Part shown: in pieces, positions 14,515 through 22,070 of the stretch
How the letters are laid out: each line of letters opens with the position of its first letter
Position numbering within the stretch: the first letter of the stretch is position 1
Assembly: GCA_023459275.1 (NCBI GenBank)
Contig: JAEWVC010000096.1
Coordinates: 1-28,315, forward strand
Source of the DNA: Bacillota bacterium
GTDB lineage: Bacteria; Bacillota; Clostridia; Christensenellales; Aristaeellaceae
DNA length: 28,315 nt
Reading direction: 5' to 3'
The notes under the pieces: model-generated
Told to the model about the DNA's origin: nothing
Database searches by the model: none
Seen by the model: the letters and a program-made list of their open reading frames with translations, nothing else
Position numbers and translations under genes: made by a program

Positions 14515-16257
14515 CTACATGAACCTCTCCCCGGATATAAACGCTTGCGCCGTCACGTCAAACACGCCCATGGTCAAAAGCCGCAGCCTGGGAATGACCG
14601 GAAGGCTGATAAATCCCAGCGTCATCAGCGGATCGATGCCGGGATTTACCCCAAGATTGAAGGCGCAGCGCTTCAGCAGGCGAAGCTGATCATTGACCTT
14701 GGCTATGGAAAGACCGGAAAAAAGGCCGGCGATAGGCAGCTCAACTTCCTGAAGGACCTGCCCGCCCGCTACTGCCACCATGGCCCCGCCGCATTGGGCC
14801 ACCCGGTTTGCGGCCACGGCCATATCGGTTTCATTGGTGCCCACGACGGTAATGTTGTGGGCATCATGGGCGATGCTGGTGGCCACGGCGCCGCGCTTCA
14901 GGCCGTATCCGTGCAGCATCCCAAGCCCGATATGGCCGGTGTTGTGGTGGCGCTCGATCACGGCGGCCTTCACGATATCCCTTTCCAGATCGACGGCGCC
15001 GGCAAAGCCCATGCTTTCCGTGATAATTTGGCCGTTTACCAGGCCGATCACGGGCAACGGGGAGCTGTGGCGGAAGGAATCAGGGTTCACGGGCGGCAGG
15101 CGGAAAGTATCCTGCGTAAGCAGGCGAAGCCGCTTCGGGATGCGGGGAGGCTTGGCTATCACCCTTCCGCCGTCAAAGACCAGATCCCCTTGTTTGAAAA
15201 CCAGCTTGACATTGAAATCTTTCAGGCTGTCCGCCACCAGCAAGTCGGCCGCGTACCCTGGAGCGACGGCGCCCCTCGCGTCCATGCGAAAATGGCGGGC
15301 GGCGTTGTAACTGGCCGCCTTGATGGCCAGAACAGGGTCAACCCCTCCCGCAACCGCCTTTTGAACGATGCTGTCCATATGCCCCTTTTCCACCAGGTCT
15401 TCAGGGTGCCTGTCATCGGTGCACAGCAGGCAGCGGTCCGCGTATGGAGGAGCCAAAATGGGCAGCAGCGCCTCCAGGTTGCGGGCTGCGGTCCCCTCGC
15501 GGATCATGATCGTTTGCCCCCCGCGCAGCTTCTCAAGCCCTTCTTTCAGGGTGGTGCACTCATGATCGGAGGAGATGCCCGCAGCCATATAAGCACTCAG
15601 CGCATGTCCCGAAAGGCCGGGCCCGTGGCCGTCGGCCACCTTTTTGCAGGCTAAGGCTGCGGTGATTTTGCCCAGCAGCTCCGTATCCCCCCGGAGCACG
15701 CCCTCATAATCCATCACCTCGCCCAGGCCCAGAACGCGCGCGTGGGGAAGAAAGCGGGAAATGTCCTGAAGGGAAAGCTTTGCGCCGCTCTCGTCCCAGG
15801 GGGTGGCGGGAACGCAGGAGGGGAGCATGAAAAAGACATCCAAGGGCAGGCCGCGGGTGGCCGCAAGCATATATTCGATCCCGGCGCTGCCCATCACGTT
15901 GGCGATTTCATGGGGATCCGCCACCACGGCGCAAGTGCCATGGGATACGGCTGCACCGGCAAATTCCCAAGGGGTCACCAGCGTGCTCTCCAGATGGATG
16001 TGGGCGTCTATCAGGCCAGGTGCTACAACCATGCCGGATACGTCGTACGTTTCCCTGCCCTGATAAGCGCCTATGCCCGCGATCCTTCCGCCGGCGATGG
16101 CGATATCGCCATGGCAAAGCTCGTTGCTGAACACATTCACATACGTGGCGTGCCGAAGCACCAGGTCGGCTTCCTCAACCCCCGCCGCCACGCGGATCAG
16201 GCGCTGCCTTTCGGCAATCTTCCGGGCGGAGCGCGCCCGGCCTGCACTTATGCCCAT
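14515..16257 (-). CDS. ade: Adenine deaminase
   Basis: Adenine deaminase converts adenine to hypoxanthine plus ammonia (purine salvage, EC 3.5.4.2). The 580-aa protein is an amidohydrolase with the family metal site DAHIHLEST (His86, His88), the family block VVADPHEIANVMG, and SGHALSAYMAAGISSDHECTT typical of AdeC-type deaminases. The second metal-site region is LLCTDDRHPEDL. A C-terminal domain (about 390-580) contains GRVIAKPPRIP and TNETDMAVAANRV. The start at 16257 has AAAGGG about 9 nt upstream. It lies 94 nt after the esterase gene in the same direction. No purine riboswitch is visible in the gap. It converges with the AraC-family gene. Confidence 0.92.
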   Translation of the reverse strand: MGISAGRARSARKIAERQRLIRVAAGVEEADLVLRHATYVNVFSNELCHGDIAIAGGRIAGIGAYQGRETYDVSGMVVAPGLIDAHIHLESTLVTPWEFAGAAVSHGTCAVVADPHEIANVMGSAGIEYMLAATRGLPLDVFFMLPSCVPATPWDESGAKLSLQDISRFLPHARVLGLGEVMDYEGVLRGDTELLGKITAALACKKVADGHGPGLSGHALSAYMAAGISSDHECTTLKEGLEKLRGGQTIMIREGTAARNLEALLPILAPPYADRCLLCTDDRHPEDLVEKGHMDSIVQKAVAGGVDPVLAIKAASYNAARHFRMDARGAVAPGYAADLLVADSLKDFNVKLVFKQGDLVFDGGRVIAKPPRIPKRLRLLTQDTFRLPPVNPDSFRHSSPLPVIGLVNGQIITESMGFAGAVDLERDIVKAAVIERHHNTGHIGLGMLHGYGLKRGAVATSIAHDAHNITVVGTNETDMAVAANRVAQCGGAMVAVAGGQVLQEVELPIAGLFSGLSIAKVNDQLRLLKRCAFNLGVNPGIDPLMTLGFISLPVIPRLRLLTMGVFDVTAQAFISGERFM

Positions 16258-16351
16258 TCTGTCACGCCCTTTCGCCGTGTCGGGGCACGGCAGCGGTTCT
16301 GGGTTCCTGCAAGATGGACATGGGGCGGAAAAGCATCACCGCCGCGAACGT

Positions 16352-17191
16352 TTATCCCGCATGCCTTTTCACCCAGCGGATGGCCAGGTCCATCCAGCCT
16401 GCGTCGTCGGGCTTCAATTGGGCGCTGTTCTGGGCGGTGGTCTCATCGCACAGGGAAAGGCCATGGCCGCCCTTTTCATAGACATGCAGTTCAAAAGGAA
16501 CGCCTGCCCGGCGCAGCGCGGCGGAGAACATCAGGGAGTTTTCCACGGGAACGGCGCCGTCTTCATACGTATGCCAGAGGAAGGCGGGGGCCGTGTCCGC
16601 ATCCACCCTGGTTTCCAGAGACAGCGCCTGGGCAGCTTCCGGGGAAGCGGAGTTCCCCAGGAGATTGTTCTTTGATCCCTGGTGGCCATAGGGCCCGAAG
16701 GTGATCACGGGATAGCACAGGATCATGCCGTCAGGCCGCCAAAGGGCGGCGTCACCCCCCAAGGATTCCCGGATCAGGGGCTCCTTCCACAGCGTGCCCA
16801 GGGAGGCGCAAAGGTGCCCGCCGGCGGAGAAGCCCGCAATATAGACGCATTGGGGCTTGATCCCCCATTCGCCGGCCTTCTCCCGCACAAGCTTCACCGC
16901 CGCCGCCAGTTCCAGCATGGCGCTGGGATAGCGGGAGGGGGCCACGCTGTACTGCAGCACAAAGGCATGGATCCCCGCAGCCAGGAATCGCATGGCGATA
17001 GGTTCGGCCTCCCGGGGGGATTTGAAGGTGTATCCGCCGCCGGGGCAGATGATCACCGCCGGCCGCTCCCGCATCAGGGGCATGGAATCGCTGCCGTCCA
17101 GCACATAGGTATACAGCAGCGGCTGATATCCGTCCTGTTCCGCGTTTGCCTTTTTGTAGTCCACCTGGACCGGGATACATTCGTGAAGCAT
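16352..17191 (-). CDS. Alpha/beta-hydrolase fold esterase
   Basis: This 279-aa cytoplasmic alpha/beta hydrolase is of the carbohydrate esterase / acetyl esterase type. The oxyanion loop is PGGGY (50-54), the nucleophile Ser122 is in GFSAGG, the acid is probably Asp211 in HTYEDGAVPVENS, and the base is His243 in GGHGLSL. Length and motif spacing agree with the BD-FAE/Aes-like group, which removes acetyl or feruloyl groups from sugars. The substrate is not shown. It lacks a signal peptide. The upstream AAGGA is about 13 nt from the ATG, so the ribosome site is weak. It is probably transcribed with ade. Confidence 0.85.
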   Translation of the reverse strand: MLHECIPVQVDYKKANAEQDGYQPLLYTYVLDGSDSMPLMRERPAVIICPGGGYTFKSPREAEPIAMRFLAAGIHAFVLQYSVAPSRYPSAMLELAAAVKLVREKAGEWGIKPQCVYIAGFSAGGHLCASLGTLWKEPLIRESLGGDAALWRPDGMILCYPVITFGPYGHQGSKNNLLGNSASPEAAQALSLETRVDADTAPAFLWHTYEDGAVPVENSLMFSAALRRAGVPFELHVYEKGGHGLSLCDETTAQNSAQLKPDDAGWMDLAIRWVKRHAG

Positions 17192-17235
17192 ATCTTTCGC
17201 CCATCCTTCAGGTTCGGATTGGAACTGCCTTTCTC

Positions 17236-17264
17236 ATTTTATCACTGCTGCTGCCCCGGCGCAA
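17236..17264 (-). promoter_or_regulatory. Possible promoter for esterase-ade
   Basis: On the minus strand, TTGCGC (17264-17259), 17 bp and TAAAAT (17241-17236) precede the esterase by about 45 nt. The -10 matches at five positions but the -35 at only three, so this is tentative. Confidence 0.35.
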
Positions 17265-17275
17265 ACAGAATCCGC

Positions 17276-17304
17276 TTGTGTTTGCCTGCGCCGTGGGTTA
17301 TGAT
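17276..17304 (+). promoter_or_regulatory. Promoter for rnr
   Basis: TTGTGT (17276-17281), a 17-bp spacer and TATGAT (17299-17304) precede the RNase R ATG by 52 nt. Spacing is ideal and the -10 differs from consensus at one base. Confidence 0.6.
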
Positions 17305-17356
17305 GAAAGCGCGTTAAGGCCATACTGGATAGGAAAGATGCGCAAAGGAAGAGCTT

Positions 17357-19480
17357 ATGAAAGAAGAATTGGAAGCGCTTTTGAAGGAGCAGGGGACCGC
17401 CCTGGAGCCCGGCGATATCGCGGAGCGCCTGAACGTTTCGTTGGACGAAACCGCGTCCGCCCTCAAAGAGCTTGTGGGGGAAGGCAGGGCCGTCTTGACC
17501 AAAAAAGGAAGATATGCCGTGCCGGAAGCCCTGGGGCTCATTGCTGCCCGCGCCGCGGTGGGGCGCAGCGGGGCGGTCATTGCCCGGCCGATCCGGGAAG
17601 GGGAGGTGATGCGGGTGAGCCCTCCCCCAAGGCTCCGCTGCTTCCGGGATGATCTGCTTCTTGTACGGCCCAAGGGCCGGGACAGGGCCGGCACGCGCTT
17701 TTGCGAGCTTGTGTCCATCGTCGGGCGGGGACATGATACCTTCAGCGCCGTCCTTGCGGACAGCAGCCGGCCAGACCCGTACGCAGGGCTTGGCGCCCGG
17801 GCAAAAGGCCGCAGGAAAGGCTCCCGGGAGGGGGAAGAAGCTTCCGCCAGGCCTTTTGACAGCCGCATGGCCGGCGATATCCGCGTTACCGGGGACCTGA
17901 TGGGCGCCCGGGACGGGGACATGGTGGTCCTGAAGGTGGTTCGCTGGCCCGAATATGACAAACCTCTGATCGCCCGGGTGCTCCGGGTGATGGGAGAAGG
18001 TGAGCGGCTGCAGATCCAGTTGAAGGCCATTGCCGAGGATCACGGCTTTGCCACGGTCTTCGATCCGGAAATCGAGGACCTTGCCGCCGCTTTCCGGGAA
18101 AATGCGCTGCCCGGCGGCCAGAGCGGCCGGCGTGACCTGACGGATTTGATGCTTTTCACCATTGACGGGGAGGACGCCAAGGATTTTGACGATGCCGTCT
18201 CCCTGGAGCCGCTGCCGGAGGGCGGCTGGCGGCTGGGCGTGCATATCGCCGACGTATCCTATTATGTGAAGCCGGGGGAGATCATCGACCGGGAGGCGCG
18301 CAAGCGGGGCACTTCGGTGTACCTGCCGGGGCTTACGCTGCCCATGCTGCCCCATGCGCTGTCCGATGACCTGTGCTCCCTGAAACCCGATGTGGACAGG
18401 CTGGCCATGAGCCTTTTGATGACGGTGGAGGATGGCCGCGTGACGGGCCACGACCTTTTTCCCTCCGTGATCCATTCCAGGGCACGGCTGACCTACACCG
18501 CGGTGAACCGGCTGTTTCTGGGGGAAGAAAGCGGCACCCTCCCGGAGGCCCGGGAAACGCTGCGCCATATGCTGGAGGTGTCCCATGCCTTGCGGGACGC
18601 AAGGACAAGGCGCGGGAGCATCGACTTTGACGTGCCGGAGACCGCCTTTGATCTTGGCCCGGACGGCGAACCCCTGGATGTGCACAAAAGGGAGCGCGGT
18701 GAGGCGGAGCGGATGATCGAGGATTTCATGCTGGCCGCCAATGAAACCGTGGCGGAGCTTACAAGGCATGCCGGCCTTGCCATGATCTACCGTGTGCATG
18801 AAAAGCCCGATCCCACAAAGCTGAACGCCCTTGCGCAGTTTTTGGGCGGCCTTGGCATCCCCGTGCATCTGGGGGCCGATCCCCATCCGGGGGTATTGCA
18901 GCGGCTGCTGCAAAAAACGGAAAATGACAAAAACGCGGACATCATCCGTTACATGACCATCCGTTCCTTGAAGCGCGCCCGCTACAGCGCTGTGCCGGAG
19001 GGGCACTATGCCCTGGCGGCCAGGGACTACTGCCATTTTACCTCCCCCATCCGCCGGTATCCCGATCTGACGGTGCACCGGGCCTTAAAGCTGCTGCTGG
19101 CGGCCGGCGGAGCCGAAGGGTCACCGGGGAGCATGGCGGAGCTGGCCGAGAGCTGCTCCGCGCAGGAATTTTCCGCCACTTCCGCCGAGCGGGAGGCGGA
19201 CGACCTGCTGAAGGCGGTTTACATGTCCAGCCATATCGGCGAAACGTATGACGGCGTGGTGTCCGGCGTCACCGCCTGGGGCGCATACGTAACCCTCCCC
19301 AATACGGTGGAAGGGCTTTTGCATGTGGCCACCCTGAACGACTATTTCGAGTTTGATGAAAAGCGCGGCGCGCTGGTGGGCGCCCACACCGGGAAAACCA
19401 TCCGCCTGGGGGACAGCCTTCGGGTGAAGGTGGCGCGTGCCGACGCGGTCCGCAGGGAAGTGGACTTTGAGCTGGCATAG
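17357..19480 (+). CDS. rnr: Ribonuclease R
   Basis: RNase R is a processive 3'-to-5' exoribonuclease that degrades structured RNA and helps rRNA quality control. The 707-aa protein has an N-terminal winged-helix-like region (about 1-60), cold-shock/OB domains (about 65-235), and the RNB catalytic domain starting near 245 with FTIDGEDAKDFDDAV. The metal-binding aspartates are at 270, 276, 278 and 279. GTSVYLPGLTLPMLPHALSD and HFTSPIRRYPDLTVHR are family blocks. A C-terminal S1 domain follows (about 620-700, GVVSGVTAWGAYVTL). A basic Arg/Lys/Gly patch (about 150-165) interrupts the OB region. AAGGA lies 7 nt before the ATG. In many bacteria rnr sits near smpB; that is not seen here. Confidence 0.95.
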   Translation: MKEELEALLKEQGTALEPGDIAERLNVSLDETASALKELVGEGRAVLTKKGRYAVPEALGLIAARAAVGRSGAVIARPIREGEVMRVSPPPRLRCFRDDLLLVRPKGRDRAGTRFCELVSIVGRGHDTFSAVLADSSRPDPYAGLGARAKGRRKGSREGEEASARPFDSRMAGDIRVTGDLMGARDGDMVVLKVVRWPEYDKPLIARVLRVMGEGERLQIQLKAIAEDHGFATVFDPEIEDLAAAFRENALPGGQSGRRDLTDLMLFTIDGEDAKDFDDAVSLEPLPEGGWRLGVHIADVSYYVKPGEIIDREARKRGTSVYLPGLTLPMLPHALSDDLCSLKPDVDRLAMSLLMTVEDGRVTGHDLFPSVIHSRARLTYTAVNRLFLGEESGTLPEARETLRHMLEVSHALRDARTRRGSIDFDVPETAFDLGPDGEPLDVHKRERGEAERMIEDFMLAANETVAELTRHAGLAMIYRVHEKPDPTKLNALAQFLGGLGIPVHLGADPHPGVLQRLLQKTENDKNADIIRYMTIRSLKRARYSAVPEGHYALAARDYCHFTSPIRRYPDLTVHRALKLLLAAGGAEGSPGSMAELAESCSAQEFSATSAEREADDLLKAVYMSSHIGETYDGVVSGVTAWGAYVTLPNTVEGLLHVATLNDYFEFDEKRGALVGAHTGKTIRLGDSLRVKVARADAVRREVDFELA

Positions 19481-19492
19481 CGGCGGTAGAGA

Positions 19493-19534
19493 GCTGCTGC
19501 ACATGGTGTGAATGCCCTCCGGCAGCGGCTTTTT
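19493..19534 (+). terminator. Terminator after rnr
   Basis: GCTGCTGC (19493-19500) pairs with GCAGCGGC (19522-19529) through eight pairs including one G-U. The loop is 21 nt and TTTTT (19530-19534) follows at once. The large loop makes it less certain than a tight hairpin. Confidence 0.55.
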
Positions 19535-19580
19535 ATCAGCTTTCCCCTCCAGTGGTTTACGGAAGAATGGGCCTGCATCA

Positions 19581-19609
19581 AAAAAGAAACAAATTCCCCG
19601 TTTCTTTTT
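19581..19609 (+). repeat. 10-bp inverted repeat over the rubredoxin -35 region
   Basis: AAAAAGAAAC (19581-19590) and GTTTCTTTTT (19600-19609) are exact reverse complements separated by 9 nt. The right arm covers the -35 position of the rubredoxin promoter, so it could be an operator. The stem is too AT-rich to be a strong terminator. Confidence 0.5.
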
Positions 19610-19629
19610 CCGGCTTGCCATGGTATAAT
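19601..19629 (+). promoter_or_regulatory. Extended -10 promoter for rubredoxin
   Basis: A perfect TATAAT (19624-19629) preceded by TGG forms an extended -10. The -35 (TTTCTT, 19601-19606, 17-bp spacer) is poor, as is common when TGn is present. The 11-mer CATGGTATAAT is shared with two other promoters here. Confidence 0.6.
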
Positions 19630-19678
19630 CAGGAAGAGGGGGCGAACCTCTCCATCATTGATACGGAGGTACATGCGC

Positions 19679-19837
19679 ATGGATATTTATGTCTGCACCG
19701 TTTGCGGCTATGTCTACGATCCTTCCGTGGGTGATCCCGACAATGGCCTGGAGCCCGGCGTCCCCTTTGAAGATTTGCCTGAAACCTTTGAATGCCCTGT
19801 GTGCGGCGTTGGCAAGGACATGTTTGAAAAGCAATAA
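19679..19837 (+). CDS. Rubredoxin
   Basis: Rubredoxin is a one-iron electron carrier of anaerobes, often used in oxygen and peroxide reduction. The 52-aa protein is the normal size. It shows both iron-binding pairs, CTVCGY near residue 6 and CPVCGVGKD near residue 39, plus the conserved YDPSVGDPDNGLEPGVPFEDL between them. I chose the ATG at 19679, 8 nt after GGAGGT; the ATG at 19673 is only 2 nt away from it. It is transcribed alone, with its own promoter and terminator. No partner oxidoreductase adjoins it on the same strand. Confidence 0.95.
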   Translation: MDIYVCTVCGYVYDPSVGDPDNGLEPGVPFEDLPETFECPVCGVGKDMFEKQ

Positions 19838-19850
19838 GCAGCACAAGCAA

Positions 19851-19886
19851 CGGGAGGCGCTTCCTTGTGGAAGCGCCTCCCGTTTT
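19851..19886 (+). terminator. Rho-independent terminator after rubredoxin
   Basis: A perfect 14-bp stem (19851-19864 with 19869-19882) has a 4-nt TTGT loop and is followed by TTTT (19883-19886), then CATTTTT. It lies directly between the convergent rubredoxin and DNA glycosylase genes. Its T-run touches the glycosylase stop codon. Confidence 0.9.
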
Positions 19887-20413
19887 CATTTTTCAGTGCT
19901 TCCGGCGAACCGCCAGGGGATCTCCTTCCAGGGGGACGCGGCATAGTTGATCCCCACCCTGGGCAAGGCCCGGACGGGCGGGCGGAAGCCGTCGTCCTCC
20001 AGCCACATTTCTTCCCCGTGGATCAGATCCAGACCGCTTTGCAGCTTTGTGATCCCGAAAGCTTTTGTCCATTTGGCGGGACCGTCAAGGGGCGGGGCCA
20101 GCGCCCGCACCAGCGCGGCCTGGGGCTGGTCCTTGTCTCCTGTGACCACATTGAACAGCCAATGCAGCCCATAGATCAGGTAGACGTAGCTGATGCCGCC
20201 CGCCTCGTACAGCGGCGCGCACCGGGCCGTTTTGCCGTGCCGGGCATGGCAGGCCATGTCTTCCTCGCCCCGGTAGGCCTCCGCCTCCAGGATGCGCCCC
20301 GACATAACGAACCCGTCCGCTCCACGGCGGCAAATAATTTTTCCCACCAATTCCGGAGCCGCCAGGAGCACATCCCGCCGGTAAAAGGCGGTGGGAAGAC
20401 GCCGCGCCTCCAT
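19886..20413 (-). CDS. DNA-3-methyladenine glycosylase (AAG/MPG family)
   Basis: This base-excision repair enzyme removes alkylated purines such as 3-methyladenine. The 175-aa protein has the MPG family layout: LLAAPELVGKIICRR, then ILEAEAYRGEEDMACHA with the likely catalytic Glu45, then GGISYVYLIYGLHWLFNVVTG, and a C-terminal region ending GINYAASPWKEIPWRF. The start ATG (20413-20411) shares one base with the stop of the DUF1667 gene (TAATG), so I reject the longer in-frame start at 20458. It is the last gene of a four-gene leftward unit. Its link to the redox genes is probably positional only. Confidence 0.9.
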   Translation of the reverse strand: MEARRLPTAFYRRDVLLAAPELVGKIICRRGADGFVMSGRILEAEAYRGEEDMACHARHGKTARCAPLYEAGGISYVYLIYGLHWLFNVVTGDKDQPQAALVRALAPPLDGPAKWTKAFGITKLQSGLDLIHGEEMWLEDDGFRPPVRALPRVGINYAASPWKEIPWRFAGSTEK

Positions 20414-20766
20414 TATTCCACCGATTTGGTGGCGATCACGGGAACGCCGCTTCCGCACACGTTATTTAGCACCACCTGTCCCATGGCGATGGGGGGGCGC
20501 AGGTGCAGAGCGCAAATCTCCTCCATGCAGCGGGAGATGTCCTTTTTGGGGATAGGCGTTTTGGTTTTCACGCTCAGGGGCATACGCCGGCCCTCCACAG
20601 GCACCACGGCCGTGACCATGCGCTCCGGCGCCACCGCTTCCTGGCGGCCGTACACCTCGCCCCGCTTGCAGCCGTTGCCGGTGATGGATACCACCTGGCC
20701 GTTTTCCGTGACGATCTCCATGCGGCAGCCCACCGGGCAGCTAATGCAGGTGATAAGTTGCTTCAT
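20413..20766 (-). CDS. DUF1667 cysteine-rich protein
   Basis: This 117-aa protein belongs to DUF1667. Its N-terminal cysteine cluster is C-x2-C-x3-C-x18-C (Cys7, 10, 14, 33 in CISCPVGC and GNGCKRGEVYG), with further Cys in the C-terminal half, suggesting a metal or Fe-S site. This family is almost always encoded with the two FAD proteins found upstream here and is thought to be the third subunit of a GlpABC-like anaerobic dehydrogenase. That role is inferred from gene neighbourhood, not biochemistry. It overlaps the preceding gene by 4 nt. Confidence 0.88.
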   Translation of the reverse strand: MKQLITCISCPVGCRMEIVTENGQVVSITGNGCKRGEVYGRQEAVAPERMVTAVVPVEGRRMPLSVKTKTPIPKKDISRCMEEICALHLRPPIAMGQVVLNNVCGSGVPVIATKSVE

Positions 20767-22070
20767 ACCGTTTTCCTCGTTTCCTGGGCTTCAATTTCCA
20801 CGGTGATATCGCTGGGGGCCAGCGTTTTGAGCAATTTTTCCGGCAGGGTGACTACTGCCATCTCGCCGGGTGTCAGGATGCGGCTTTTTTTGCGCAGGAT
20901 CTCCCGCTCCCCGGAGCGCACCACCATGGCCGCGTTTTCATATACCTGGGAGGGCCTGAACATCAGATCCACGGCAACAGCTTCCCCATCCGGTCCGGGA
21001 AGATGCAGCCTTTGGGGAACGACGCCCCGTACGCCCCGGCCGTCCAGCACGTTCACCGCCTGGCTGGCGGGTGTTTTCCCCCGGACATAATCCGCCGCAG
21101 CCCCGCCGGCTTTTAGGCTCTCGGCGCTGACGTAGTCCACCAGGTCGTGTACGTGCAGCACGTTCCCGCAGGCAAAGATGCCCGGCACGCTTGTCTGAAG
21201 CGTATCATCCACCACGGCGCCGCTGGTTGCGGGGGACAGCTTCACATGGGCATTCTGGCTCAGCTCGTTTTCGGGGATCAGGCCCACGGACAGAAGCAGC
21301 GTGTCGCAATCGAAGTCCTTTTCCGTGCCGGGAATGGGGTTCCTGTTTTCATCCACAGCCGCTACGGTAACGCCGGTCAGTCTATCCCGGCCCTTGATGT
21401 CCACCACGGTATGGCTCAGCAGCAGGGGAATATCATAGTCGTTCAGGCATTGTACGATGTTGCGGTTCAGGCCGCTGGAATAGGGCATGATCTCCACGCA
21501 GGCCAGCACCTTGGCTCCCTGCAGCGTCATACGGCGGGCCATGATAAGGCCAATGTCGCCGGAACCCAGGATCAGCACGCGCCTGCCAGGCATAAAGCCC
21601 TCCAGGTTCACGAACTTCTGGGCGGTGCCGGCGGAAAAGATGCCTGCGCACCTGGTGCCTGGGGTGGCCAGGGCGCCCCGGGGCCGCTCCCGGCAGCCCA
21701 TGGCCAGCACGATGGCTTTGGCATGGAAAAGCTGCATGCCTTTCTCACGGCTGATGGCGGTTACGGTATGATCCTCCTCCACGGTGAGCACCGTGGTGCC
21801 GCACTGGATGGGAATGTTCATTTCCCGTACCTTGTCGATGTCCCGCTGGGCATATTCCGGCCCGGTCAGTTCCTCCTTGAAGCGGTGCAGCCCGAACCCG
21901 TTGTGGATGCACTGGCGGAGGATGCCGCCGGGATAGCTTTCCCGCTCCAGCACCAGCAGATTTTCGATTCCGTTTTCCCTGGCGGCGATGGCGGCGGCCA
22001 ATCCGGCCGGGCCCGCGCCCACCACCAGCACATCGACCTCGGTTGCCTGAAGCAACGCCTCGTCACGCAT
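20763..22070 (-). CDS. FAD/NAD-dependent oxidoreductase (GlpB-position subunit)
   Basis: This 435-aa pyridine-nucleotide-disulfide-type oxidoreductase has an N-terminal FAD dinucleotide fold (VLVVGAGPAGLAAAIAAREN, about 14-33) and a second GSGDIG nucleotide fold at about 185-210. SVPGIFACGNVLHVHDLVDYV is the typical FAD C-terminal motif. CIHNGFGLHRF near residue 54 and MGCRERPRGA near 125 are characteristic of this subgroup, found with glycerol-3-phosphate-dehydrogenase-like partners. It probably passes electrons between the partner flavoprotein and NAD or another carrier. It overlaps its upstream gene by 8 nt and its downstream gene by 4 nt, a strong sign of one complex. Confidence 0.88.
   Translation of the reverse strand: MRDEALLQATEVDVLVVGAGPAGLAAAIAARENGIENLLVLERESYPGGILRQCIHNGFGLHRFKEELTGPEYAQRDIDKVREMNIPIQCGTTVLTVEEDHTVTAISREKGMQLFHAKAIVLAMGCRERPRGALATPGTRCAGIFSAGTAQKFVNLEGFMPGRRVLILGSGDIGLIMARRMTLQGAKVLACVEIMPYSSGLNRNIVQCLNDYDIPLLLSHTVVDIKGRDRLTGVTVAAVDENRNPIPGTEKDFDCDTLLLSVGLIPENELSQNAHVKLSPATSGAVVDDTLQTSVPGIFACGNVLHVHDLVDYVSAESLKAGGAAADYVRGKTPASQAVNVLDGRGVRGVVPQRLHLPGPDGEAVAVDLMFRPSQVYENAAMVVRSGEREILRKKSRILTPGEMAVVTLPEKLLKTLAPSDITVEIEAQETRKTV

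Noticed and set aside
16258..16351. Purine riboswitch before adenine deaminase
   Set aside because: The 94-nt gap shows none of the conserved purine-aptamer loops, only a 5-bp hairpin (CCGTG/CACGG).
17234..19078. 614-codon open frame opposite rnr
   Set aside because: It is antisense to RNase R with its catalytic motifs, so it is a composition shadow.
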